DNA from: Maylandia zebra
Taxonomy: Eukaryota > Chordata > Actinopteri > Cichliformes > Cichlidae
NCBI RefSeq assembly: GCF_041146795.1
Contig: NC_135175.1
Location: 33,604,136 to 33,668,135 of the forward strand
Length of the DNA: 64,000 nucleotides
Direction: 5' to 3'
The position numbers were made by a program, and so were the translations under genes. How positions within the stretch are numbered: the first letter of the stretch is position 1; each line of letters begins with the position of its first letter. Below are positions 46,207 to 58,387 of this stretch, piece by piece. The notes below the pieces were generated by a model. It was not told the DNA's origin, did not search any database, and saw nothing but the letters and a program-made list of their open reading frames with translations.

Positions 46207-46700
46207 GAATCAGAATCAGAATACTTTATTGATCCCTGGGGGAAATTATTTTTTGTTACAGTGCTCCATTTTAAACCAACATTAAGACAAGACAGACAAT
46301 ACACTAACTAAGAATAGTACAATATATACATACATACATACATACATACATACATAAGTCACTCATAAATAAATAGTTGGAAAAGAAACATGTGTAGTTG
46401 TAGCAGCAAACAGTGTGTTAAGTGGATGCGTTGTACAGGGAGATGGCCACAGGCAGGAATGATTTCCTGTGTCGTTCAGTGGTGCTTTTCGGTAATCCCA
46501 GTCTCTCACTGAACGTGCTCCTGTGACTGACCAGCATGTCATGGAGTGGGTGGGAGGTGTTATCCAACATTGTCTTTATCTTGGACAGCATCCGCCTCTC
46601 CGACACCACCTTGAGGGAGTCCAGCTCCATCCCCACAACATTGCTGGCCTTACGGATTAGTTTATTAAGTCTGTTGGTTTGCTCAGTGATGAACAACTAC
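46207..46700 (-). pseudogene. Second LINE, C-terminal RT fragment
   Basis: Reverse frame 46696-46418: RLNKLIRKASNVVGMELDSL to RKSFLPVAISLYNAST, the end of a CR1/Rex1-group protein. Tail (GATTCT)n read in complement at 46207-46225. The first LINE inserted exactly at this tail. Includes a (CATA)n run at 46325-46356. Confidence 0.7.
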
Positions 46701-47018
46701 TCAGATCATTTACCTAAGCTGTGCTTTGTCAAAACGAAGTGTGTGTTCATTACACTGACATTCTGTTCTGCAATTGTTATTTACTTGTATCTTATAATTT
46801 GACTTTACATACTGCTGGGTGGTTTGTAAAGTTTACAATAACTAGTATTATCATTATGCTGTATTTTCAAAAATATATAATAATCTCAAAAGTAATGCCT
46901 TGGAGTAGAAAATAGTAATGCTTTATTAAAATTTAAAACTAAAGTACACTTGAATGTGTGTATTGTGTCTACTGTTTGTTAACTCACCATATTCATAATG
47001 TGTTTGTGGGGTTAGGGG

Positions 47019-47025
47019 TGTGTGT

Positions 47026-47056
<31 letters not shown>

Positions 47057-47063
47057 GGGGGGG
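47019..47063. repeat. (TG)n followed by 23 G
   Basis: A compound simple repeat. G-rich strand with adjacent GGGTTAGGGT (47061-47070) could form quadruplex structure. Confidence 0.9.
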
Positions 47064-47450
47064 TTAGGGTCTTTAGGCTTTGGCCCCCACCCCTGCCACC
47101 AGTATATTTTTAAGCAAATATTTCTAACTTTTATTTGAATATTCAGTTTCCTACCATCTTCTCTTAAAGGGTAATTGCCAGGTAACCCGCCCTCCCCCTT
47201 CGCACACACATGCACACAAAGAAAACACACAGTATAATTCACAGCCTCATTATAGTGAATAAATATTTATGCCATTTACACCATCAAACTTAGATTGCTA
47301 AGGATGAAGAACCTTTTGTTCTTTAAAGAACCATTTGTAATAGCTGAAGAACCATCCACAAAATAAAAAGGTTCTTTGACGTATGATGGTTCTTTAAAGA
47401 ACCATGAAGACATCTGAAGAACCATTTAAGAACCATAATTTTTCTGAGTG

Positions 47451-48817
47451 CACCATCAGGATCTAGGCTCTTAGGGGTCCTACTCTAATCCCTTTCACAG
47501 CTGGGGTCCGTTCTGCCAAGACATACCATCAGAGGCTAACTGCCAAACACGTCTATCTAAATTATGTTCATCGATAATTCTGTCTTTGACAGAAAAAGGA
47601 ACAGAAATCCTATAAAGTGAGATTAAATGTGTCACATTGTCAGTAGTTGGTGCCTGCATATATTTCCTCTTCCTGTTGAAGAAAGGTGTAAATCCTCCTT
47701 CATTAAGACTTTCTGTGAATCAAGTCAAATGTAGTCATGATGATCTCTAAGGTTGCAGTACAGCAAACCTGGAACAAATGCAAACTGGATTATGGTGAAC
47801 CTTAAACTCACATTTTAAGATTATAGTCTTTTTACAGCATTTTTACAGCTGTTATTTTAAAAGATTTATTGCAGAAAATTCAGTATTTTTTACTCCTTTA
47901 CATTTGTTTGACAGCTTTAGTTATTTTCCAAATCAAATTTAACCCAACATCCTGACTCATCCTAGCAGTCCAGTTAAAAGCCCACATCGACTCATCTACT
48001 GTTGAAAACATGTCTCACTTTATTCAAAAACTCTTTATGCTGTTTCATTCAGTTGAATAACAGAAAACATAAACTACAGCTCATACAACTGCTCTCATAG
48101 CTTACTCAGGTTTAAAAAAATTACAAATTTCAACTTAATGAGAGAAAGAGTTAAAAAAAAGTTTTTAAAAAAACACTACCACAAGAAAAACCTCACTGGT
48201 GTTAACAAAATTGAACAAAACATTGTGATGTACAGCACACATACTCAGTCCCACCGTCGATAATTTCTTCAGTTCAGTCGATACTTTTCCAGATACAAAA
48301 TCTGCACGTTGGATTTCCACAGTTGAAATTTTGTGCCCAGCATTAGTTTTGAAGTGTTTGATGATGTAAAGATGATGGCAGCAGACGGGTGTGCCACAAG
48401 GCCACATTAATGTCGAGTGCAACACTTTCATCTTTTCATTACTGCTGATTAGCTGCTAAATGTGTTTATTGCTGGAATTTCAGCTAACAGAGCACAAATG
48501 AGAAAAAAATATTACTTGTAGGATTTTTATCCCCCAAGATCATAAGGAATTGTATGTAATTTCACAAAACAAATAGATTAACACCTGAATTGATGTGAGT
48601 AACAGAGTTCAGGTATTTGCAGTGTTTCCTTTCACTGCATGCTTCTCTGTGACGTCTCTGACTGAAGTGGGGACAATCAATAGTTTCTTTATGTGCTGAT
48701 GGAGACTCAGCTGGTGTTTCAAATGTCCTCTTTAGTCTCTTTTCAAACTCCAGGTCTGAAAGGTGAAGCCAATACAAAGTGCCCTAAACCTATATTTTTT
48801 TTCTCGCTGGCCACCAG
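47451..48817. other. No gene seen
   Basis: Open frames are short and without domains. The flank right of the element resembles dispersed repeat text but no family is recognised. Confidence 0.4.
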
Positions 48818-48836
48818 GGGGCGATAGTTATGGTTG
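48818..48836 (+). promoter_or_regulatory. CTCF-type binding motif
   Basis: TGGCCACCAGGGGGCGATA differs at one position from the widely used vertebrate CTCF consensus (C in place of A three bases from the end). Confidence 0.55.
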
Positions 48837-50419
48837 CAAAAAAGATTTAAGCTCCTGTGTAAATATCTGTCTGCCTGGACCTCTTTAAATTGTTTCCTGG
48901 TGAGTTCATGGGCTGATTTGCTAATTTCAGGTCATAGTGAACGAAACATTAGGCCAGGTTTGTGGACTTTAAGCTCAGACAAATGGGAGGTTGCATCATA
49001 AATTCTGTGCCAAGTGATGTGGATCCATCTGTTTTGGGACTTCTGTGGAAATAGAGGAGCAGCTGAAAGCGTCTATTAGTTCAACTTTTTACATTTTAGA
49101 ACTAAACGGTTTTAGCTTATTTTGAGCCACCTATCACACTGGCTATGCCAAACTTGCTTTGTGCACTCCTGTGGTAAGCAAACACCGGTATCGTGTGTGT
49201 GTGTATAAGTTAATGGATATTTTTCACTGGAAAAACTTAATGAAGAAAAATAATCACATCAGTGAAACAAAAAGGTAAAAATATGGAAGGAAACATTTTT
49301 CTTATTGGAAATTAATTCCAAATGAAGTATAAACAAAAACAGGTTTTTCTCTGGCAAAAAATGCGGATTATTCGACCACTGAAAGTCATCCCCAACAAAG
49401 TCCCTTGTTTTTGAGAAAACCAACAGCAGCCGGCTGTTAATGGAAATAACCCACCCCCGCCCCCCAGGATTGTTTAAATGTTTGTGGAATCTGTTAACAT
49501 GAGCAAAAGTGTAAAGTGAAGACAAAACCAGTCGACTACAAGCACAGCTGGTGCTTTTCGGGGAAGAGATGTCCCAGATTTTCACCGGCACACTCTGTCT
49601 CTGTTGCTCTTTACATATGTGACAGAAGTCATAACTACAATACAAATTGTTGACATGGGGGCTTTAGCAAACTAGAAGTTATCTACACTTGATTCCAGTT
49701 GTATCTGTACAGACCCTTAAAAAGCTTTAATGTTGAGACTATACAATCCATCAATCCATCTGTTCTGAAGGCACCTTGGAAAATAAGGTTCAACAGCAGT
49801 CCTCACTTTCTGACGTGATTTAAATAATGATTTTCAAAGTTTGAAGAGCTTTGAATCATTAACATGACTTCAAGGCAGGTGAGTTGGAAGAATTGTGGTC
49901 CAATAACTTCATTTTGGATCCAAGGTTTTCCATCGAGGGAACACCTTGCTAGGATTCGTGACTATTCTCCAGCTGATAATGTCATGACCTGTGGAATATA
50001 CTTCCATTATCCATGTGTCACCAGAGAAAAGGATGAGTATAACTTGATGGTATCAGGAATAGGGTAAAAACTGATCAAAGAAAAGGTATCTTACTTTAAT
50101 GCTGAGGGTGGAGTCTAGAATTTTATGTCCAGTCCTTTACTGTTGGTTCTCACGCAAGCATTTCTAAAAAGAAATTTTTAAAAAAAGAAGCCAAGTGTTT
50201 ATGAACTCTCAACAGTGCAAGGCTACAAAAACACAAACCATCAGCTCATCTCACTTGCAGAAGTACAAATAAAAGTAAAGATATGCGATTGCTATTGTGA
50301 AATATTAAAAATAATAAAAGTCAAGTGACAGAGGGGAGCAAGGTAGAAAGTTGATGATGCATGGAGCAAGGATATTGAAAGTGGATGAGTAAATACCTGG
50401 GGTCAAACATTCAAAGCAT
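48837..50419. other. No gene seen
   Basis: AT-rich; frames at 49259-49645 and 49864-50067 show no domain or splice support. Confidence 0.4.
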
Positions 50420-50830
50420 CAAACAATGAACAAGAGAGGTGCAGAAGAGAGCGTGGGGAGGGTGAAGCAAGTGGAGATGAGTGTTAGGGGTCATTTAAAA
50501 TAAGGAAGCAGCAACAGTGCAAGGGAAGGTTTACAAGATGTTAGTACGGTCTGCTATGATGCATATTTTACAGATGGTGATACTAACAAAAAGGCAAGAG
50601 GATGGACAAGATTAGAAATGAGTGCGAAACACAGAAAAAATTAGAGAGGCAGGGCTGAGATGGTTTGCACATGTGCAGAAGATGGAAAGTGAATATACTG
50701 GCCAAAGCATGCTGAAGATGGAGCTGCCAGGAAAGAAGTAACACCTCATAGATGAAGGTCGTAAAGGAGGACAGTGGGCTGGTGTGACAAACGAGGATGG
50801 TAAAGAAAGGGTGAAATGGAGGCAGATGAC
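50420..50830 (+). pseudogene. Decayed RTE-like LINE 3' fragment
   Basis: With frame shifts it reads like the C-terminal LRWFGHV..R...YIGR-type domain of RTE elements (for example CGAAACACAGAAAAAATTAG to GCTGCCAGGAAAGAAG). Very degraded, hence old. Confidence 0.45.
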
Positions 50831-50984
50831 TAACATAAAATCTTATCCTGAGTAAAACACAGAATGAAGGCATGTGAAGTAATAAAAGTTCAGATGTATT
50901 AATATGTATGTAGCGTAGTTATGTAGTGGCAGATCATTTGTGATTTATAGTGGAGACAAAGTTTAAAAAGTTAGTTTGTAAATG

Positions 50985-51110
50985 TCCGTCGGGTGTAGTG
51001 GTTAACAAATTCACTTGCAAGCAAACAGTCTGTGGGTCAGTTCCAGCCTTGGGGTAACTGCTGAATCAAACATGCTGAGCTACTTGCTGAGGCACCGGAA
51101 GCAGTTTCTT
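50985..51110 (+). mobile_element. tRNA-derived SINE fragment
   Basis: GTGTAGTGGTTAACAAATTC as A-box region and GGTCAGTTCCAG as B-box region, about 35 bases apart. Confidence 0.45.
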
Positions 51111-52463
51111 TAATTCAAATGTGATTATCTCTGCTAAATGTTTGTGTGTAAACAACGCATATGATTTTAGGCCAAAAAAAAACATTTTACTTTTTTCATT
51201 TCATACATTTTGGATGTCAGGTTGTACAAGAGTAGTGCACATGTTGGGCCAGCTGTTTTTCCCTGCTTCTAGTTTTTAATATTACAGTAAGTGAGAGGAC
51301 TTAAAGGGAGGATGCAGATGCAGGCCAAATAAGGTGATGTGAGGTAGACGCAGAGAGAGAACAAACAGATGATCTAACAATAGGTGAGGGAAGACGAGAT
51401 TTTATACACAAACTGGGCACATTGAAGCCACGTGAAAGCATCAAGACCAGGGAGACAATCAAAGAGGAGTACAGTCAGATCGAAGATCATCAGGAAACTC
51501 TCAGAGACAGGGCTTTAAGCATAGGAGCTGCTGTTCACTGCGTATTTATGGGTAATCAAGCTTACTTGACGATTTTATTCTCCAAGTTAAAGTTTATCAG
51601 GTCTAGGTTGTGATTCATCAGCAGATAAAGAATCGTGGAAAACTCCACCGCATCCATCTGCAGGTCATCACTGAAAGACAGGGTCAGTCTGTCAGTTCGG
51701 TTTAAAGAGACAAATGTAGTGTAGCTGCGGGCCAAGTAAAGAAGAAGTGTGCCTCATTTCTTTAAAATCATAATTTCTTTTACGGCAGCCATGCGTCAAT
51801 GTGTAAACAGTTGGAGATTTGAAAGATGAACATAGTGAGTGCAAAAGTGCTAGAAAATGTAAATCTGAATTCATATGCTAAACATACTTCAACAGTTACT
51901 GTATTTATTCACATGACTGGTTGGTATTTACACAAAAATCCATTATAAGATAAATAAGGATTATAATGAGCTGTGAATCATACAAAGCTACCCTGATACC
52001 ATCTCTGAATAAAAACACCCTTAAGGAAGAACACATGGAACAATAAGCTTGTTACAGTAACATTAAGTTGTTACATGGGTCTCACTTTGTAGGTTTGTGG
52101 TGATGGCTGAAGTCTGCACTGATGAGGCGCTCTGTGAAACTAGAGCAGCTGGTCGCTCCAGTCTCTGGTATGTGCTGATCTGTGATGCTTCCAAGATGGC
52201 ATCCATCACAGGGCCTCATTTTGGCACGGCCAGAAAACCTGAACGAGATCAGCGAAGCGAACAAAGGTGCGTTCAGTAAAACTGTGGCTCGCTGGCAGAG
52301 GGCCAGGCGGATGATTTAAATCAGTAACAATACCACAGCGTGGAAACACGTCATTACAAGCATATGATCTGCACTGATGATGTTAATCACATAATATCAT
52401 TGGGTCACTGCCTCCTCAGTATGTGGATACGTGCAAAATGTCCCATTACCTGTTCATATAAAC
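51111..52463. other. No gene seen
   Basis: No supported exon or repeat end. Confidence 0.4.
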
Positions 52464-52686
52464 CAGGGGTGCCCAATCCCGGTCCTCGAGAGCTACCGTC
52501 CTGCAGCTTTTAGATGCATCCTTGTTCCCACACACCTGAATCAAATGAATGGCTTGTTATCAGGCCTTTGCCAAACATGATGGCATGCTGAAGAGATCAA
52601 ACCATTTGATTCAGCTGTGTTGGAGTAGGGATGCATCTAAAAGCTGCAGGATAGTAGCTCTCGAGGACCGGGATTGGGCACCCCTG
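52464..52686. mobile_element. hAT MITE, 223 bp, intact ends and 8-bp TSD
   Basis: CAGGGGTGCCCAATCCCGGT at the left and its complement at the right, flanked by ATATAAAC on both sides (52456-52463, 52687-52694). Diagnostic of hAT transposition. Confidence 0.9.
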
Positions 52687-54868
52687 ATATAAACAATTTC
52701 AATTAAAAAAATGTTGTCTTTTGTTTATCTATTTCCTGTAGCGATTAATATTTTATAATAACATTTGAATATTTATTACTAATAATATAATAATATTTTA
52801 TATTTTAATGATAATAACATTTCAATAACAACATAATAATTTTTTTAAATTTTTTATCACTTGCTTACACAGTTTGTAAGTCTGTGTGCTTAAACTGAAC
52901 TGGTATTTGAAGACTGGTATTGAGTCACATCTCTATAAATAGTAACACAAAGACTTCACTACTCTCAATCTTACAATAACAGACTCAGGAGGGGTTTTTT
53001 TTTTACTTTCCTGGATGATGTCATGCAAACATGCCACACAAGAACACATTAATCCGGTGCAGAGGATTTAACATTTAAGAGGCCGGTTTCCTTTTCTAAC
53101 ATTTGTACAGTGAACCTGAGCGCCAATTTTTTAAGTGATGCATTCATGCAGAAACTTCTAAGAACAGCTTCTCGTTTACTCAGAAGATTTTGTCAGCGTA
53201 CCAATCTCAACATCAGTCACCTCAAGGTGCTTTATATTGTAAGGTAGACCCTACAATGTCAAAGAAAAACCCAACTATCATATGACCCACTGATTGTTAA
53301 ATCAGATATATATGTACACATTTTTTGTGTAAAGACTGTTTGAAGTTATGCCAACAGTTTCCTCTTGTGTTTGAGAAGTCTTCTAACATTGGTTCAATTT
53401 AATAATGAGATGAATTATCATGAACTAAAATGCGTCAAAAACACAAATCACTGATTAAGTTATTAACAAAAGTCTGGGTATAGTTTTGTCTTACACTGTG
53501 TTGTAGGACTTGAGTTCGAGCTTTTCTGTATGAATGATATGCTTTCTGAAAACTCAATAAAAACACTTTGATTAAGTTATTAACAAAACCCAGCTCTCAG
53601 ACTGAATCCCTCTATACATGGTAGCATTTCTGTTACACCACTATCGCTCAAATGGTCTTAGATCATCAGGTCGGTCCTTCTGGTTGTTTAAGGGTTAAAT
53701 ATAAAAGCTTAAGTCATCAACAACATCCTTTAAATCGCTTCTAAACACAAAAACCCCAAACGTTTTGTAGACTTGCAATGCCACTTATTTATTGCCCTTA
53801 TATTATTTTTATTATGGTAATAATATTAATCACTTTACATTATAAACAAAGATGCTTACACTGTAACACTTGAAGCACATTTTATTGATTCTTATCTACA
53901 GGCCAGTACTTTGCATGCCTGCACTTTGTTGTACTGTGTTTGGTTACTCAAGCAAACGGAGCTCTTTCTCCACCACGGCTCACGTAACACATAAAAAGCG
54001 CTAAACAAAGAAACACGCCTAGCTTCTTTTCCTTTGTCATTCAGACTTTATGGAAATTCTCTGTGTTTGTCCAGCTTTAGTAATCGTATCCTCTACTGTT
54101 TGAAATTTTACACTCTAAAGCACTTTTTACATATATTCCACAATGCACACAAAAGGCTTAAGGAAACATTTGCAGGTGTTCCAGTGTCCATCGTTCTGTG
54201 TGGGAAAGAAAATGTCAGCCCTGACGACTTTAGTTTTGAAGAAATAAACAATAGTAACATAAAACATGCACGATGGGTCAACTTGGTGGGGAATATTTTC
54301 TAAACTGCTGTAATGTTGCATTTAGTCCACTCCAGGCTGAGTTAAATAAAAAAACAGAGCTGATCAAGCAGAAGTCTGTGCTGTGAAGCTGGATGTGGGG
54401 ATTAGAAAGATAAGAAGATACTGTCCCCATGTAGTGCACAGATCTGAATATTGGGAGCACTTTGTTTTACTAGTAATCTGAGATCTCATTCCGAAACACA
54501 TGACACGCATAAAAAATGATGAACAATTAAACATCTTCTGTCTACTTTTTAAAAGGTGTATTTTATAACGTATTATATTACCAACTAGATATTGGTTATG
54601 GATGACCTCTGGTTAACAAGCATTTTTTATGAGGGTATTTTGAACATGTGGCTCTTGCTCACTGTGATTTCGGAAAAGCATACGGGGTGACTATTTTCAC
54701 ATGAATGTTTTTCAAGCAAAAGAAAACTGAAAAAAGAAAATGCAACAGTAATTCAGCTGTGAGGTTTTTCTGCTTGGGGTGCTTTGGAGAGCAGGTCATC
54801 TGCTAATCCTTGGCTGCTGCTGTCTCCATTCTTATGCCTACTAAGTGTCCTTGGGCAAGACAGTATAG
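52687..54868. other. No gene seen; one L2 tail fragment
   Basis: 53215-53290 is an L2 3' tail in reverse (CCTCAAGGTGCTTTATATTG). Otherwise AT-rich without supported features. Confidence 0.45.
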
Positions 54869-54901
54869 GAACGCACGCACACACACACACACACACACAC
54901 A
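54869..54901. repeat. (CA)n microsatellite
   Basis: About 15 CA units. Confidence 0.95.
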
Positions 54902-55309
54902 AATCCCAAATATCTTTGAAATCCAATCCAAGCCTGACAGCTGTTCATAACTTTGACTGATCTTCTTTACTATTTCCTAACACTTAAAGACCAAACAACT
55001 GCTTGTTTCATAAGGAAGAATAACCAAATTAAAGCTCGAGTCTGGAGATTTGTCATGCAGAGATATAGTGGGATTCTGTCTGGAGAGGTCAGCCCCTGCT
55101 TTTGATTTTTGAGTTGTCTCTCGTGCAGCCTGAGCAAGTCCAAGCTACACCTACACAGGTCCCAACTAATCAATGTTTGGAAAATAGCATCACTGTTCTT
55201 AAAGATCTTAGTGCAAAGATAATAAAACCTGAATTTTTGAAAGCAAGCCTGAAGTTTTTATCTTTAACTGATAAAAACTAACAAGAAAAACAGATTTTTA
55301 AGATGAGCT

Positions 55310-55852
55310 TTATTTTTCACATTTTTTCCTGTTTGTTGTCCACTTAATATACAGAAACAGGGAACCTGCTGCCAACACTGTCTCTGTATTGTGAATGGAC
55401 TCATAGCCCTCAGCTGGTGTATTGAGCTGGAATCCACAGTCATGTAACACATGAGGATAAGTTACAGTCAGTGAGGCGTAATAAGGAAAACAAACCCTGG
55501 GTTGTTAAAAGTGCTTTGTTGTACGGTGCTCTGCATCAGGTCATTTCTCACACAATGCAGTGTGCCAGTTTTATACGTGTTTTTCTCTCTATTGCTTTTC
55601 CTTGACACACATGATATTCACATACTACAACATTGTAGATTTGTACTGACAGATTATCCAAAAATACCTGACACTTACTCGTGAGGTCAGAGCTTCTCGG
55701 CCCCAGGTGTGTTTTGCTGATAATCCAGCCTCGGTAAAACACGCAATAAAAATAACAACAAAACCTGCTTCTTTCTGCCTGATTGTGATCTGGATTGCAG
55801 CAAGTCAGCTTACCCTCTGGTGTTGTCTGGACTTCAGCTTCTCCTCCGACAT
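55310..55852 (-). CDS. Weak candidate small two-exon gene (51 residues)
   Basis: Not recognised. Exon 1 at 55852-55814 gives MSEEKLKSRQHQR with a good donor (AGG then GTAAGC). Terminal exon 55426-55310, after GGATTCCAG, is in the same phase and gives LNTPAEGYESIHNTETVLAA, then a hydrophobic GSLFLYI and a basic WTTNRKKCEK end. AATAAA overlaps the stop codon (55314-55309). A short uORF lies just before the ATG. The acceptor has a poor pyrimidine tract and other exons could lie between. Could be chance. Confidence 0.25.
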
Positions 55853-56430
55853 CACAAAGCGAAATCAGAAATGTCTTCAGTGTTTCACTGCCATCAGCTC
55901 TGCTCAACTAAGAAAAATCTGGTTTGTTGACACTTGAGATTCTTGATCATTTGCCAGATTATCTTTGCCTCAACGCCACTCCTACAGTGCTTGTACAGAA
56001 GGTAGAATTTCAATGTGGAAATCAGCCAAGTCTCCTCCTCTGATAGGCCTCAGTCTGTGCCAATGAAAACAGGTATGCTGACGTTAAGAGAACTTTCCAT
56101 TTGTTACATCAGAGAGAGAGAAAAATGATCTGTCACACGCCTAACAAAACTTTGTAGAATTGTTTTTCTTTTTTTACAAAATGAAAAGTAGAATTTCCAG
56201 GTTTTGGAGACCCAAACCTTTTCTTTGAAACTTTGAAACAACAGATGTGAAAATACAACCATAAATCTGTGCCAAAATACATGGAACAAAAACACAATAA
56301 TACACAGCAAATTCAAAAGTGTTAAATGTTTTGGTGTTAGTAGTCTTCTTGCAAAAGTAGAGTTAATTTTACTCTAAGTAGAGTCACATTCTTTTAATGT
56401 AACTCTGAGGTGTAAAATGATAGTAGTTAA
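55853..56430. other. No gene seen
   Basis: Nothing recognised. Confidence 0.4.
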
Positions 56431-57339
56431 CCCTTTACAGCCGATCGGAGCGGGCACGCTCCATTTTGCGTAACTATTTTTAAATCCCGGTAGCTCTGCA
56501 ACCACGTAAGCTAGCGCAATAATTTTTTTTGCATATGAAACCGGAGGAGTTGTACTTACATCTTATGCCATCAGCTTGTCCTAGGTCACAGTTTCCTTCC
56601 ACATATAGCTTTGCAAAAACTGCATAAAAATCACTTGCAGCAACAAAAACATGATATTCCAGAAACACGCTTTGCCGATCCGATCAGCTGTTTGTAACAC
56701 TTCCTACGTCCATCAGCGCGAACTATCACATGACCGCATGACCTGCCCGAAACCGGAAGTGACGTCATTTTGCGGAAATGTAGTTTTTTTACGATCGGGG
56801 CCTTATGAGCCTATACTTGTGTTTTAAAAAGTTATGTTTGAGTTTATGACTTTCTGTGTCGTTTCTGGGATGCTTAGGACTCATATTGCACTGCTGGAAA
56901 TAGTTTATTTTGATGCATATGCTGTTATTTTGCAAATTTGCACTATAATATTTATTTTCGTTTTTCCTGCAGTGTATAAAAATTGGTGTATTTCAAAAAT
57001 AAAACTATGAAGACACTCAAAATAAATTTCCTGTGGTGTGAAACTAGTTTGTGCAACTTTTTTGTATTTACAGTTTTCAGGGATGAGCCTCTTAAATTTC
57101 TCTAACTAGAAATATATGTTAAAAAAACAAAAACGATTTTCAATTTCTTTGTAGTTTATTGCACTTTTTTGCAATTTATGTAATTACTATGCACCTAATG
57201 CAGACATATTATTAAAGTTTGGGCTATAATGGTTGTATTGATGTATAGCAACTTGAAATGCTCCCAAAAATGGCTCCACAGCATGTAAAAATATAATATA
57301 AGCTCTGGCGGACTTGGTTCTATGGTAGGTCTTAAAGGG
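56431..57339. mobile_element. 909-bp non-autonomous piggyBac-type element
   Basis: TTAA at 56427-56430 and 57340-57343. Ends CCCTTTACAGCC and, in complement, CCCTTTAAGACC. TTAA targets with CCCTTT-type ends are the piggyBac signature. No transposase inside. Confidence 0.8.
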
Positions 57340-57399
57340 TTAAAATCGAGTGTTAAAAATGAGTGTTTCTATGTCAAATCTGGAGGTGTTACAATGGAA

Positions 57400-57560
57400 A
57401 CATTAACTCTTGACCTCTTAACTCTGAACTCCTACAGGGGCTATGACACCAATAGAGTAAATTCACAGACTCCGCCCCCAGCACCATAGGCTCCAATCGA
57501 AGCTGAAGTGAAGCCGCTTCAGAACATTTTGCTCTACATATTTGAGTTGTTTGCCATGCT
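57400..57560 (+). promoter_or_regulatory. Promoter-like region and first exon of candidate gene
   Basis: GC box (CTCCGCCCCC near 57470) and CCAAT (57493-57497) precede a short exon ending ATGCTTG before GTAAGTC (57561). Confidence 0.4.
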
Positions 57561-58142
57561 TGGTAAGTCATGTTTTCAAAGATTGTTTCAATTATTATTA
57601 TGAGCTTTTACTTCTGTGGCTCTTTGGAGTTGAGACAAAGCTGTGTGAAAGGCATTAGCCATGTTGCTCGCTGATAGCATAACATTCTGTTTTAGCTAGC
57701 TGAAAGGTATTGTTTGCGGGCAAATACCACAGCCTTGAAAAAAAGCTTGCATGTGAATTTTCAGTCAAACTTTTGGTCAAATACACCTAAAACAATGTCT
57801 AGAATGTGAAATGTTGGTATAATGGTGCTACTGGAAGCCTGAAAACGATCGCCCATAAAAAAAAAAAAAAAACGAGCAAACAGCAGTAGCAGACGTCCTG
57901 ACTGGATTCTACGTTAGCATAGATCCCTCCAGAGTTTTGTGCACACGGTTTAGGTAAAAATGAAAAAGGTTGAGGTTTTACATTTAGTTCAGTATTACCT
58001 GTTGCCTGTGTCCTTGTCTTTTGGGAAAATACTTTACACAAGTAATGGCTCAAAGAGGATTCCTTTTTTTACTGTGCTGGAATTGATTACCGGATTATTT
58101 GTGCCATTAATTAGTGTCAACTAATTTTTATTCAATCTCCAC

Positions 58143-58387
58143 ACAGGATATGCTTGTGAAGATGGAATATGGGGGAGAGCAGAAGTGCGTTGAAGTTCCA
58201 CAAAGGGATGAATGAAGGACATGCATATTGTATTGAAGAAATAAGTGATGAGAATGCTGTTATTTGCATTTACCAGCTCACCTATGTCAGACCTTTTGAT
58301 AAACACAATTCTAATGAAAGTGAGAACATGTACACTGTTACATCTTTCAGAAAATGTTTTGAAATTGTGGTGCACAGTTCAGAATAA
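58143..58387 (+). CDS. Candidate terminal exon of a small plus-strand gene
   Basis: Not recognised. The exon would start after TCTCCACACAG at about 58146. The longest frame starts at ATG 58169 (72 residues: [20 protein letters not shown] to [13 protein letters not shown]) and stops at TAA 58385-58387, inside GAATAAATG, so AATAAA overlaps the stop. A stop lies four codons upstream in this frame, so translation would begin within this exon; alternatively an earlier frame (MEYGGEQKC) indicates an old frameshift. It converges with ZNF-4 and the two stops overlap by 9 nt. Composition is protein-like (mixed charge, paired aromatics) but no domain is recognised. Confidence 0.35.

Larger units (their letters stand above)
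41466..47450. mobile_element. About 6-kb TIR-bounded element with AGAACC-rich subterminal arrays
   Basis: The ends are inverted copies: CACTCAGAAAAATAAAGGT at 41466 and, in complement from 47450, CACTCAGAAAAATTATGGT. Both ends are followed by many GGTTCTTTAAAGAACC-type palindromic units (41500-41800 and 47300-47440). CA flanks both ends (41464-41465, 47451-47452), too short to prove a target duplication. A CACT start suggests a CMC/CACTA-like relation, as a guess. No transposase was found. It contains two spectrin-type exons, a CpG promoter-like patch and two later LINE insertions. Confidence 0.55.
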
